DNA of 64,000 nucleotides. Origin: an uncultured Acetatifactor sp. (GTDB lineage: Bacteria > Bacillota > Clostridia > Lachnospirales > Lachnospiraceae). A program made the translations under genes and the position numbers. The stretch covers positions 62,001-126,000 of the forward strand of contig CAKSAN010000014.1 in assembly GCA_934436435.1 (NCBI GenBank). The letters run 5' to 3'. Shown here one piece after another: positions 1 through 8,851 of this stretch; position 1 is the stretch's first letter, and each line of letters begins with the position of its first letter. The notes beneath the pieces were generated by a model, which was given only the letters and a program-made list of their open reading frames with translations, was not told the DNA's origin and made no database searches.

Positions 1-74
1 ATGCTGATGGCACCAAAAGGATCCTTTCTCTCATTACTTCCCTGGACACATATGGTCTCTGCTGCAAATGCCAT
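1..74 (-). CDS. PLP-dependent Cys/Met metabolism enzyme, N-terminal fragment
   Basis: Only the first 24 codons are inside the window; the gene runs off the left edge. The start reads MAFAAETICVQGSNERK, which resembles the N-terminus of cystathionine gamma-synthase / O-acetylhomoserine sulfhydrylase type PLP enzymes, where the ETxCVQG segment precedes the first substrate loop. A perfect AGGAGG lies about 6 nt upstream of the ATG and fixes the start. metAA (about 29 kb away in this window) would supply O-acetylhomoserine, a fitting substrate, but that link is inference. The exact enzyme cannot be decided from 24 residues. Confidence 0.6.
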   Translation of the reverse strand, partial: MAFAAETICVQGSNERKDPFGAIS

Positions 75-144
75 CTTTTTCTCCTCCTATTCCTATATTC
101 TTTTATACCTTTATATTTCCTACTGTTCCAGTAGGTATAGTATA

Positions 145-186
145 TATTTAGCATAGTAAACGTAAAAAGTCAATGACTTTTTTACG
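145..186 (-). promoter_or_regulatory. Promoter with overlapping inverted repeat
   Basis: Minus-strand TTGACT (168-173), 17 nt, extended -10 TGC-TAAATA (145-150) lies about 70 nt upstream of the edge gene. An inverted repeat with arms CGTAAAAAGTCA (161-172) and TGACTTTTTTACG (174-186) covers the -35 hexamer, an arrangement typical of a repressor operator. The regulator is unknown. Confidence 0.5.
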
Positions 187-218
187 TTTCGGCCCGTACA
201 AATGGAAACTTCTAATCT

Positions 219-272
219 CGTAAAAAAACACACAACAATAAGGCCATGGAAATTGTACATTTCCACGGCCTT
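219..272 (-). terminator. Terminator of the pilus operon
   Basis: On the minus strand a stem with arms around AAGGCCGTGGAAAT and ATTTCCATGGCCTT is followed within 12 nt by a run of seven T. It lies 35 nt past the stop of the 1796-aa protein, the last gene of the pilus operon. Confidence 0.75.
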
Positions 273-306
273 CGTCTTTGTGCATTCTGCCGATTGCATT
301 ATTTAT

Positions 307-3300
307 TTAATTCAGTTCAAACAGTTTCTCCACGCTGACGCTGAGCTGTGCGGTCGCGATCGGAGTTTGTTCTGTCCCGTTATTATAAACAGTATAGGCT
401 CTCATATAAATAACAGCGGGCGACGCATCTGATTTTAGTGTTACATCGGAGGAGACATCGCTGCTGAACAGACCCATTTCAGACAAATCATATGTCAGCG
501 AATATACCCCGCCGTTGGTTACATTATATCGCTTGCTTTCTCCATTGCCTGTCAGTTCTGCACCGGCAGCATTCGTAACCTTTTTTGCCCCAAGGGGAAT
601 GACTTTTCCAACGATTCCATCTACGGTAATACCATTCGTATCCCCTTCATTGCAGGCCTTATAGAATTCCACATAGGTCTGGCGGTCACCGGACAGTACA
701 TTATAATCCGTTACCTTGAACTTCACCTGTACTTCATCCTGGTTCTCCCCGGCCTGTCTGAGCACCACATGATTCTGTTCATCGTAAATCATATAAATAG
801 AACCGATCTGATTGCCATTGCTGTTCTGGAACTCAGCCTTGGGAGCCTTCACTCCCGAACTGTATGCAGCCACGATCGTATTTACAAACAGCTTCATCTC
901 CGTGGTACTTTCCGGTACTCTGTGCCCCGCTCCGGAATAAGTAACATTTCCCATGGAATAAATATAATAATTGTTTACGACATCCTTCGGGTCAATGCTG
1001 TAAATATTATTTCCTATATACGGCGCTGCCTTACCGGTTGCACCCTGGTCAATATCCGAAAGTGTGTACCATACCACAATATCATTCTTACCGTCACCGT
1101 CTTTGTCCAGTTCCATATTAGGCTGCAACCACTGGTAATGTGTGGAGTTAACCTTTAATGACTTCTGTTCCTCATCTGTGATCAGGTAGGGGTACTTTGT
1201 AATCTGCCCGTCGTTTACCTCGGACACACGAAGCTGCGGCTCCGATTTATTATACATATAGGTTCCGTCCAACATCTGACTTGTTCCCGCACTCACCTTG
1301 GTACTGCCATTATTAAAGCCTACCCGGTTCAGAAGATCATTGTTCACAGGGAAATAGAAATTATCAACTTTTCCGTTCAATCGCAATGCTTCCAGATTTT
1401 GTGTCATGAAACGAATTACCGTGTACTTTGTCAGACCTTCCTTCTGTCCCAGAACCATATCGGTATTGGGTTCCTTCAACTGATCATAATTATATACTGC
1501 GTCTTCCCGATCCGGATCCAGTTTCTCCGCATAAGACTTATATTCCTCATACAAAGCATTCCTGGAGTCAGACATATAATATCGATTAAACAGACTATCC
1601 GCTGTCTTCGCATAATAACTTTGCAGTGCACCGTAACGGTCCAGTCCTAAGGCAGCACGCATGGAACGGTTAAATTCATATCCCCAGTACCAGTTATTAT
1701 CCACTGCCTGTGCATCCCTATATGCTATATAGGAGGATGTATCATGGGTAAACAAAATACTTTTCCCGGATTCCACATAATCTCTGATAGCTCTGGCAAC
1801 TGCCATATTCTGATCCGGGGCATTGTCATTTTCTTTTCCCTCTTCCAGGGATTTCGCTGCTTCGCCGCTGTAATAATCCGAACCCAGCTGAAGAGTATCC
1901 GCGAAACCTACGATCAGCATATCGTATTGCTGGAAATACTCATAGGCTTTCTCCTGACGTACCCTGATATAATCATAGTTAGTCTGATAATGCCAGTCTG
2001 ATACATCAATGCTGTCAACCAGATCCGAAACATATATCGAATGAACCGATACATCATAGTCCTTCAAAGCAGAAATATATTGCCGGAATACACTGTTGGC
2101 ATCCGCCAGATTATCCAGTTGTTTCTTCGTATCCGACTTAAGGTTCCCAAACTGCTTATAATCCTTGTTATAGAGATAATCAAAGTCTCCGCAGTTATCA
2201 TTATCCAGTATCCAGTTATTATTTTCGAATTTATGAGTCTGCTTATTCCGGTTGTCCGATAAAATCTGCAGTATGGATATCTGCTTTCGTCCACTTCCGG
2301 TGGGAACCGCCGTGTAATCCAAAACAGCCGTCCGGACCAGTCTGTCCGCATTGTCATAGAGCACTAATTTCCAAGGCAGAACGCCTGTGAAATCATCCGG
2401 CAGAACACGACTCACCTTATAGACTCTTCCGGTACGCAATTCATAATGGCGGCTGTTCTCCGTCGTTACCTGCTCCACCTTCTCCCATACATCGCCATTA
2501 CGCACATAGATTTCCAGCCCCGTCAATTCTTCTGTGGCGGAACCCGTACCTCCGGTCGTATACTCCGATCCCGCAAATCTGCCATCGGAATTCTTATCGA
2601 TGAAAAGTCTGCAATCATATGTCGTACTGGTGTGAGATAATGCTGCATCATTGGCCAGAGAGAATATATACTGCAAACGATACTCTCCGTCTATCGGCTG
2701 TAATCTGCTGGAATACTGATCTCCCGTTTCGGCTCCTGCAGTATATAACGCATCCGGACGATATACCTCCCCCAGATTCGTTACCCAGTTCAGTGTCAGT
2801 TTGGACAGATTCAGATAATCGCAGAACGTATTCTGTCTTTCCGTCAATGTTGTGGTGATTCCCAACAACAGATTCTCTTCTGTCGGTTTTGAGGAATTGC
2901 TGCTCTTCAGCTGGCTTTCCGCGTATACATTCTTCTGCCAGTAGAGATAATTGCCGTTAGTGTCCGTACTCATTGCGAACTGTACCAGCTGATAGAAATA
3001 GGAATTCTTATCCAACGTCCTGTAGGAGGCCACCACTTTATTGCCTTCCACTTTTAAAAACTTATCCGCAAACACTACCGGATATCCGGCCTGAATATAC
3101 TGTTTGAATTCCTCCAGCTTGGTGGAATTCATATCATTGCCCGGCCCACGATAAGTATACTTTGCTTTCTCGGCATCCCCCAGCGTCTGGTCATATTTAT
3201 TCTCTATATGCTGTAAGGAGTCATCCCGCAGACGCAGTTTATTGTTCGCTGACTCCCCGGAATAATCATACGCATCTCCCACATGGGTGTAGATCAGCCC

Positions 3301-5697
3301 GTTCATATTGCTGTCGTTGTAGACCGTTTCCCCGTTGGAATCCGTATTCATATTACCGCATCTGGCGCCCACATAGATCAGGTCATAGCAGGCGTTCAGA
3401 TCTTCTACCTTACCGATGAACTCCGTAGATGCCATCTGGGTGATCTCGATGGTTCCCTCGTAGGTATCTCCCAATCCCATCAGTTCTTTTACTCTGGCCG
3501 CCGTCAGTGCATTCTGTCCGAAATCATAACAGGGCTCCAGATCCAGCACCTTAAGTTCCGACTTTACGATCACGCGGTGCATATACCAGTTCAGAATATA
3601 ACGGGTGATGGATGCCTTGGTAATACTCTCCTTCAGATCTTCTCCCTGATTCTGGGAAGATTTCTGACTTAAGAAATTCTCATAGCGGATCTCTGCCAGT
3701 ACATCACTGTAGATTCCTGCGCGCTCCGAATCGGACGGAATCTCGGTCAGGTAATCCTTCGCTGCATAACCGCTCGTTCTGTCATCATTGAGGTACACAT
3801 TCTGCGTGAGATACTCAAATAAATTAACGCCGAAAGCAGAACCGGACATCCGGCTCTGAACCATGGCATTGACTTTACTCTCCAGTCCGGCTGCCACAGT
3901 GCCCGTCCAGAAAGCATTCCCCTGGGCTCCCACAGCAGCTGCCACCTCTTCATCGGATACCAGCAAAAGGCTTAATGCCAGATTGGCAAATGCAGTATTT
4001 CCCGCTGCTTTGTTTCCACTGTAAAATCCGTAATCCAACACCACCGGGATCCTGTCGGCATCGCTGCGGATCGTGTTGCTGCCTGCTCCATAACCGAAAC
4101 CAAGTCTCGCAAGCAGGGTAGCTGCCGCCGTCATATTCTCCTGCTGCGTATCTCCCAGGTATACATAGGTTCCCCGGCCGGACAGATAGATCATATCCAC
4201 CTTGGACAGATCCACGCCGCAGTAAGCCGCCTTCATGGCCTGTGTGCGGGCAGTTTCATCCGTAAGTGCCATGGCTCCCGCAAGCTTTGACAGTTCCTCC
4301 AGCGTCACGGTGCTGACTTCGATCTTCATTCGGTTCATCTCGGAAGAAGTATCCGTGTCGGCATTTGTCTCATACCGGCCATGGCCGCTTAAGTTCAACA
4401 CCTGCTTTTTGAACCATTCCTGATTATAAATACCACCGGAATAGGTAACGGCAGCATAGACAGAGGCGCTGTCATCCCCGATAAAATCATAGGTCGCCCT
4501 TGCCGGATCAAAGTTCGCGTCATCTCTGGCAATCAGGGTATCGTCCCCGCCCCCTGCATCTGCGCTGACATAATTTCCGGCATCATCCTCGATAAAACTG
4601 TCCACTAATGTATAATCACTGTCATCACAGTAAACAGCCTCAGAGACATGGTAATCTCCGTTCTCGTTCACTTCAAAATAACAGAAGGTTCCGTTTGCAA
4701 TGGGGATGGCATTCTCCTCATAATAAGGGTTTCCGCCATTTTCGTGGTAATCGGCCCAGGGAATGGCCTGCTTCTCCTTACGGTTCAGTACATAGAGGCT
4801 GTTGGCATCCGCAATCGCCGCATTACCGTCCGTAACCGTGGTATAACCGGCAGGTACATTCTCACCCTTTGTTACCTTACCGAGATAAGTATAGACGGCA
4901 CTCTCCCCGTCTCCCTGCTTCAGCCATACCTGTTTTCCCACATAATTATCGGGCTCCAGATCGGGAAAGCTTACATTATCCATACTTTCAGATGGAATAT
5001 AGCTGTAAGGCTTCCGGGCATATCGCTCCAGTCCGTTTGCGGTCACCGTTCCGGGATTGGTAGTATTTCCCTCCGTCACATTGATCTTAAGGGAACCGTC
5101 CACTTTCGCCATGGTGATCTGCACCGGATGGGCATTCTCCCCAATGGTACCGGATTCCTCTACTCTACTGTCTCTCCGGTAGGTCTTGCCCTCTGTTGTC
5201 TCTCCCGCCGTAAGCATCCGGTATTCTCCCGTGCTCTGGCCGTAGTTATAATGACCCAGACCGCCCTCTCTCTGTACAAAGGTACCCCGGATTTCTTCCT
5301 GTCTGTTGCCACTGTCACTCTCCGTATAGGGAGACACCGTGAACAATCCGTCCGGACCCACATAATCCGACGCACTGACGGACAGCCCTGCCATGGCCCC
5401 TGCTCTCTCTGTAGCCAAAGGCAGTTCGGAAAGCTTTCTTCCCTCAGACACCGGTTCCTCTCCGCCGATCAGGTATCCGATAGAGGCATCCGCTCTGGTC
5501 GGAACCACCTCCAGAATATGGAAGGTGTCTCCGCTGTCCACGGTCTCCTTTACCAGTTGTTCGATTCCCGGCAGAGTTCTCTCCTGCGCGTTAACGACCT
5601 CCGCTTCTCCATAATAACCGACAGCACCGGCGATAACCGCTGCTGTCAGTGAAAAAGCTATGCACTTTTTAAGTGTTTTCCTATGGTTCTGTGTCAT
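307..5697 (-). CDS. Giant secreted protein, DUF5057-like, end of pilus operon
   Basis: A 1796-aa protein with a basic start and hydrophobic signal segment (about residues 11-28, ending in VVNA-QE), so it is exported. No LPXTG motif or C-terminal anchor is visible. The opening GDTFHILEVVPT and the overall composition recall DUF5057 proteins of Clostridia; that assignment is from memory. Two Asp-rich calcium-loop-like motifs occur, DKNSDGRFAG near residue 1032 and DKDGDGKND near 1530. The start abuts the stop of the 834-aa pseudopilin directly, so the two are cotranscribed and probably translationally coupled. Position at the end of a type IV pilus operon suggests a pilus-borne adhesin (a PilY1-like role) or a secreted substrate; this is inference. 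Confidence 0.75.
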   Translation of the reverse strand: MTQNHRKTLKKCIAFSLTAAVIAGAVGYYGEAEVVNAQERTLPGIEQLVKETVDSGDTFHILEVVPTRADASIGYLIGGEEPVSEGRKLSELPLATERAGAMAGLSVSASDYVGPDGLFTVSPYTESDSGNRQEEIRGTFVQREGGLGHYNYGQSTGEYRMLTAGETTEGKTYRRDSRVEESGTIGENAHPVQITMAKVDGSLKINVTEGNTTNPGTVTANGLERYARKPYSYIPSESMDNVSFPDLEPDNYVGKQVWLKQGDGESAVYTYLGKVTKGENVPAGYTTVTDGNAAIADANSLYVLNRKEKQAIPWADYHENGGNPYYEENAIPIANGTFCYFEVNENGDYHVSEAVYCDDSDYTLVDSFIEDDAGNYVSADAGGGDDTLIARDDANFDPARATYDFIGDDSASVYAAVTYSGGIYNQEWFKKQVLNLSGHGRYETNADTDTSSEMNRMKIEVSTVTLEELSKLAGAMALTDETARTQAMKAAYCGVDLSKVDMIYLSGRGTYVYLGDTQQENMTAAATLLARLGFGYGAGSNTIRSDADRIPVVLDYGFYSGNKAAGNTAFANLALSLLLVSDEEVAAAVGAQGNAFWTGTVAAGLESKVNAMVQSRMSGSAFGVNLFEYLTQNVYLNDDRTSGYAAKDYLTEIPSDSERAGIYSDVLAEIRYENFLSQKSSQNQGEDLKESITKASITRYILNWYMHRVIVKSELKVLDLEPCYDFGQNALTAARVKELMGLGDTYEGTIEITQMASTEFIGKVEDLNACYDLIYVGARCGNMNTDSNGETVYNDSNMNGLIYTHVGDAYDYSGESANNKLRLRDDSLQHIENKYDQTLGDAEKAKYTYRGPGNDMNSTKLEEFKQYIQAGYPVVFADKFLKVEGNKVVASYRTLDKNSYFYQLVQFAMSTDTNGNYLYWQKNVYAESQLKSSNSSKPTEENLLLGITTTLTERQNTFCDYLNLSKLTLNWVTNLGEVYRPDALYTAGAETGDQYSSRLQPIDGEYRLQYIFSLANDAALSHTSTTYDCRLFIDKNSDGRFAGSEYTTGGTGSATEELTGLEIYVRNGDVWEKVEQVTTENSRHYELRTGRVYKVSRVLPDDFTGVLPWKLVLYDNADRLVRTAVLDYTAVPTGSGRKQISILQILSDNRNKQTHKFENNNWILDNDNCGDFDYLYNKDYKQFGNLKSDTKKQLDNLADANSVFRQYISALKDYDVSVHSIYVSDLVDSIDVSDWHYQTNYDYIRVRQEKAYEYFQQYDMLIVGFADTLQLGSDYYSGEAAKSLEEGKENDNAPDQNMAVARAIRDYVESGKSILFTHDTSSYIAYRDAQAVDNNWYWGYEFNRSMRAALGLDRYGALQSYYAKTADSLFNRYYMSDSRNALYEEYKSYAEKLDPDREDAVYNYDQLKEPNTDMVLGQKEGLTKYTVIRFMTQNLEALRLNGKVDNFYFPVNNDLLNRVGFNNGSTKVSAGTSQMLDGTYMYNKSEPQLRVSEVNDGQITKYPYLITDEEQKSLKVNSTHYQWLQPNMELDKDGDGKNDIVVWYTLSDIDQGATGKAAPYIGNNIYSIDPKDVVNNYYIYSMGNVTYSGAGHRVPESTTEMKLFVNTIVAAYSSGVKAPKAEFQNSNGNQIGSIYMIYDEQNHVVLRQAGENQDEVQVKFKVTDYNVLSGDRQTYVEFYKACNEGDTNGITVDGIVGKVIPLGAKKVTNAAGAELTGNGESKRYNVTNGGVYSLTYDLSEMGLFSSDVSSDVTLKSDASPAVIYMRAYTVYNNGTEQTPIATAQLSVSVEKLFELN

Positions 5698-8202
5698 TTA
5701 TTTCTTCACCCTGTTCCAATAAATCGTTACGATTCGGTCGATGCCGATATTTCTGGAATCATAGAATTTCAAATACATTACCGGCTCTTCTACATCTGCA
5801 TTGATATACAGCTTGATATATTCTCTGGAATCTATCAGATCGGCACTTACCCTGGTACCTGACACGATCTGCTTGTTGTCGTTATACAATTTGGGCTCCA
5901 ATACCATTCTGGGGGTGGTATCCGTCAATCCCGCATTGCCTCCGTAGAATCCGTAGATCGTAGCCTCCAGAGGATAGTCGTAGACACCACCGTCCGACAG
6001 CTTTCCATCAATATAAATCCAGTCCGCCTGATTGATGGTGATGGATCTCATATCCTGCGGGAAGAAAATATCTACCTCGGGAATCAGCAGATCCGTCTCG
6101 GCGATCAAATTCCCCGCCTTGTCCCTGGCCTGCAGCTTCAGACGGTATTCCTTCGTCCAGTCCAGATATCCCTTTGCCCAGATATATGCATATTCTCCGG
6201 TGGCCGTAGGGTATACGTTATTACATCCTGCCGCAGCATCCGGTGCCCCGCTGATTGCCTTCGGAACAATGGTACTATCATAATCTTCCGCAAAAATCTT
6301 CTTCCGGTTCGCAATATTGATCGCTTTGCCGCTGCCATCGTAAGTATACTCCGGTTCTCCGCTGGAAAAGCCTACGGTTCTGTAATTCCGGACTAAGCCG
6401 ATGGACTCTGCATTGGGATAACCGTTCTCGTAATCATATTTATGATTCGCCTGATAGATCAGAGTCTCTTCCTCTTCTTTGGTCATCTTACCGCCGTTTA
6501 CCGTATCTAACAGCCCCAGCTCCGCATCATTGGCAATACTCCATACCACTTCCTCCATATTGCCGTCATAATTCCTCAGCTGGCATTTTACAGAACCATT
6601 TCGATATAATACGAACTGGCTGCTGTCGATGTAAGGAGCCTTGGTATCCTTTGCCTTCTGCAGATCCGGAATGGGAATATCCAGTGTGGGATAATACCAG
6701 TTCTCATCATCCAGCTGTACTTTAGCCCTTACGGTAACCGTGGTGTTGATATTGGTACTGCAATACAACGTCTGCTTATAGATATTGGATTCGTCCACTT
6801 CATAGGCTCCCAGAATATATCCGCTGGCATCATCTACCACTTCCCAGGTGATCTTGGGATAGCCATTGATATAATCCGCCCAGGAAGGCAGACACTCGAT
6901 ATTGACCTTATAACCGGTCCGGATCTCGCCGCTCTCTGTGAATTCATATGTGGTCAGGACTTCCGGAATCAGTTCCACCGTATACTGTCCCTTAATTACA
7001 GACACCGTCACCAGTGCCGTATCATAATAATCACTGTCTGCATTGGAAGTACAGGTCACCCGCAGCACATAAGTACCGTTTCTCTCCGTAGTTCCTACTG
7101 CCAGACTTGCGGTGCCGTTCTTCACCAGATGACCGCTTCCGTCAGGTACCGGTGTACCGTCTCCGGTGGGGGTGATCTGTGTGCCGGAAGCCAGTGCCGC
7201 GCCGTTGACACGCTCTACCTTCCAGGTCACTCCGGCATCCATTCCTGCCTGGGTACCGGTCAGCGTATAAGTGAAGGTATCGGAGGAGCCCCGCTCAATA
7301 TCCGCATTTTTCGGGGTGATGGTCAGCCCCAGTACTTTCCGCTCCAGGACATTGACCAGTGCGGTATCCCGGAAAGAAGGATTGGAATTCAGTGTACAGG
7401 TAACCAGCAAAATGTTATTGCCTACTACTTCATCCGCAGCAACGGTAAGTTTTCCCGTCTTGGGGTCTATGGAGCTCTTACAAGGCGTCGGTGTACCGCC
7501 GTCATTGTAATACTCCACCTTCCAGGTCACAGGATCCGGCTTCGCCATCTCCTCTGCCGCAGCTTCCGGATCCCCCAGAATACGATAGGAGAAATTCAGG
7601 GAATCCGACTGCTTCAATGACGGATTCTTGGGGCTTACCTGTAATCCGGAGATCCAGACATAATCCGTCCCCTTTGCCGCAGACAGGTCGTTTCTAAGCC
7701 TTATGGTCTCGTTGATACTGTAGCTTCTGTCCTGATAAGCGAAATCCATTCGCAGGATCACCGTGCGGTCCTTGCGCACTCCGGACAGATCCACGTCAAA
7801 TTTCGTTACATATTCCGCCAGAAGGGACTCGGAGCTCCAGGTAAGATTCCCGTCGGCATCCAGCGTATTGTCGGATTCATAGAAATATACTTTGCCCGGA
7901 TCCGCCACGCCGCTTCCCTGCCGCCACTGCAACAGGTAACTGCTCTTCTCATTCTCCAGAAACAGCTCCGAACTGGTACCGCTGTCTGTGAACTGAATGT
8001 CCTTCTCCACATCAATGATCATATCAATGATCTGATTGGCTGTCAGCTGCGCTTCCTCCTGCAAAGTCAGTTCCTTGTTGCCCCGCATATAAGAGTTGTT
8101 GCCCGCTATCATGAAAGCACCGACGGCCCCTGCCACAATAGTCATAATGGCAAGAGATACAATAACCTCTACCAGCGTAAATCCCTTTTTCCCGATATGC
8201 AT
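5698..8202 (-). CDS. Minor pilin/pseudopilin (GspJ/PilW-like) with large Ig-like ectodomain
   Basis: 834 aa. The N-terminus carries a class III prepilin signal, GKKG^FTLVEVIVSLAIM, with Glu5 after the cleavage site, followed by the usual hydrophobic helix. GspJ/PilW proteins are normally about 200 aa; here roughly 600 extra residues follow, with repeated beta-rich segments (for example LQVSPKNPSLKQSDSL and LTITPKNADIERGSSD) that read as bacterial Ig-like repeats. An AGGAGG about 6 nt before the ATG supports the start. It follows the GspH-like gene and abuts the 1796-aa secreted protein, suggesting an exposed subunit, perhaps at the pilus tip. Confidence 0.8.
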   Translation of the reverse strand: MHIGKKGFTLVEVIVSLAIMTIVAGAVGAFMIAGNNSYMRGNKELTLQEEAQLTANQIIDMIIDVEKDIQFTDSGTSSELFLENEKSSYLLQWRQGSGVADPGKVYFYESDNTLDADGNLTWSSESLLAEYVTKFDVDLSGVRKDRTVILRMDFAYQDRSYSINETIRLRNDLSAAKGTDYVWISGLQVSPKNPSLKQSDSLNFSYRILGDPEAAAEEMAKPDPVTWKVEYYNDGGTPTPCKSSIDPKTGKLTVAADEVVGNNILLVTCTLNSNPSFRDTALVNVLERKVLGLTITPKNADIERGSSDTFTYTLTGTQAGMDAGVTWKVERVNGAALASGTQITPTGDGTPVPDGSGHLVKNGTASLAVGTTERNGTYVLRVTCTSNADSDYYDTALVTVSVIKGQYTVELIPEVLTTYEFTESGEIRTGYKVNIECLPSWADYINGYPKITWEVVDDASGYILGAYEVDESNIYKQTLYCSTNINTTVTVRAKVQLDDENWYYPTLDIPIPDLQKAKDTKAPYIDSSQFVLYRNGSVKCQLRNYDGNMEEVVWSIANDAELGLLDTVNGGKMTKEEEETLIYQANHKYDYENGYPNAESIGLVRNYRTVGFSSGEPEYTYDGSGKAINIANRKKIFAEDYDSTIVPKAISGAPDAAAGCNNVYPTATGEYAYIWAKGYLDWTKEYRLKLQARDKAGNLIAETDLLIPEVDIFFPQDMRSITINQADWIYIDGKLSDGGVYDYPLEATIYGFYGGNAGLTDTTPRMVLEPKLYNDNKQIVSGTRVSADLIDSREYIKLYINADVEEPVMYLKFYDSRNIGIDRIVTIYWNRVKK

Positions 8203-8251
8203 GGTTCTCCTCCTTCTGGCTCTGTACCGCTCCCTGTCCGCGAACCGGGCA

Positions 8252-8851
8252 TTACTTTACTTCCTGTAATATCTTACCGGTAGGTCCTACCGTAGTAATC
8301 TCTATGGTTCTGCCGTTTCCGGTGACTACGATTTTGTCACAATAGGTCTTCACACCACCAGCACCACCCACCGCATTGGTTCCCTTTTCAAAAGCACCGG
8401 AGGCCCGGTTGAAGATCAGGCGAAGACCGCCCTCTCCGGCTGCATGAATGGCATGAGGTGAATTGCCCACAATATCGCCAAGCTCCACCGCATCGGCCTC
8501 GGTTTCACCACTGAAAATCACTTTTACCTCTATGGGATCTTTTCCCACCACTCTGTCCAGGATCGGACCATCGGATGCATTGCTTCCCTGATAGATCCTG
8601 ACATGATAATCGCCGGAAGCATCATCCTGTGACAGGATAAACTCCACCTGTCCCTGATCCTTTCCCAGAGACAACACTCTGGTCCTCTCAATGGTCGAGA
8701 CGATCTCATCTGCACATTTCTTCACTTTTCTTCCGGATACCAGGGAGATGGAAAGTCCCACCGTAGTCACGACGATCGCCATGATTGCCATTACGATGAC
8801 CAGTTCCACCAGAGAAAATCCCTGATTATTACTCTTTCTGCCAGTTCTCAT
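8252..8851 (-). CDS. Pseudopilin, GspH/FimT-like
   Basis: 199 aa with a prepilin peptidase site NNQG^FSLVELVIVMAIMAI, Glu5 and an N-terminal hydrophobic helix, then a small mixed domain beginning with a helix (KKCADEIVSTIERTRVLSLG) typical of GspH/FimT. Its 5' end overlaps the 3' end of the 846-aa PilX/GspK-like gene by 23 nt. In type II secretion and type IV pilus systems GspH is one of the minor subunits that prime assembly. Confidence 0.85.
   Translation of the reverse strand: MRTGRKSNNQGFSLVELVIVMAIMAIVVTTVGLSISLVSGRKVKKCADEIVSTIERTRVLSLGKDQGQVEFILSQDDASGDYHVRIYQGSNASDGPILDRVVGKDPIEVKVIFSGETEADAVELGDIVGNSPHAIHAAGEGGLRLIFNRASGAFEKGTNAVGGAGGVKTYCDKIVVTGNGRTIEITTVGPTGKILQEVK

Noticed and set aside
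4648..5652. Plus-strand frame of 334 codons opposite the giant secreted protein
   Set aside because: Antisense shadow of a well-supported gene; no ribosome site and no protein-like composition.
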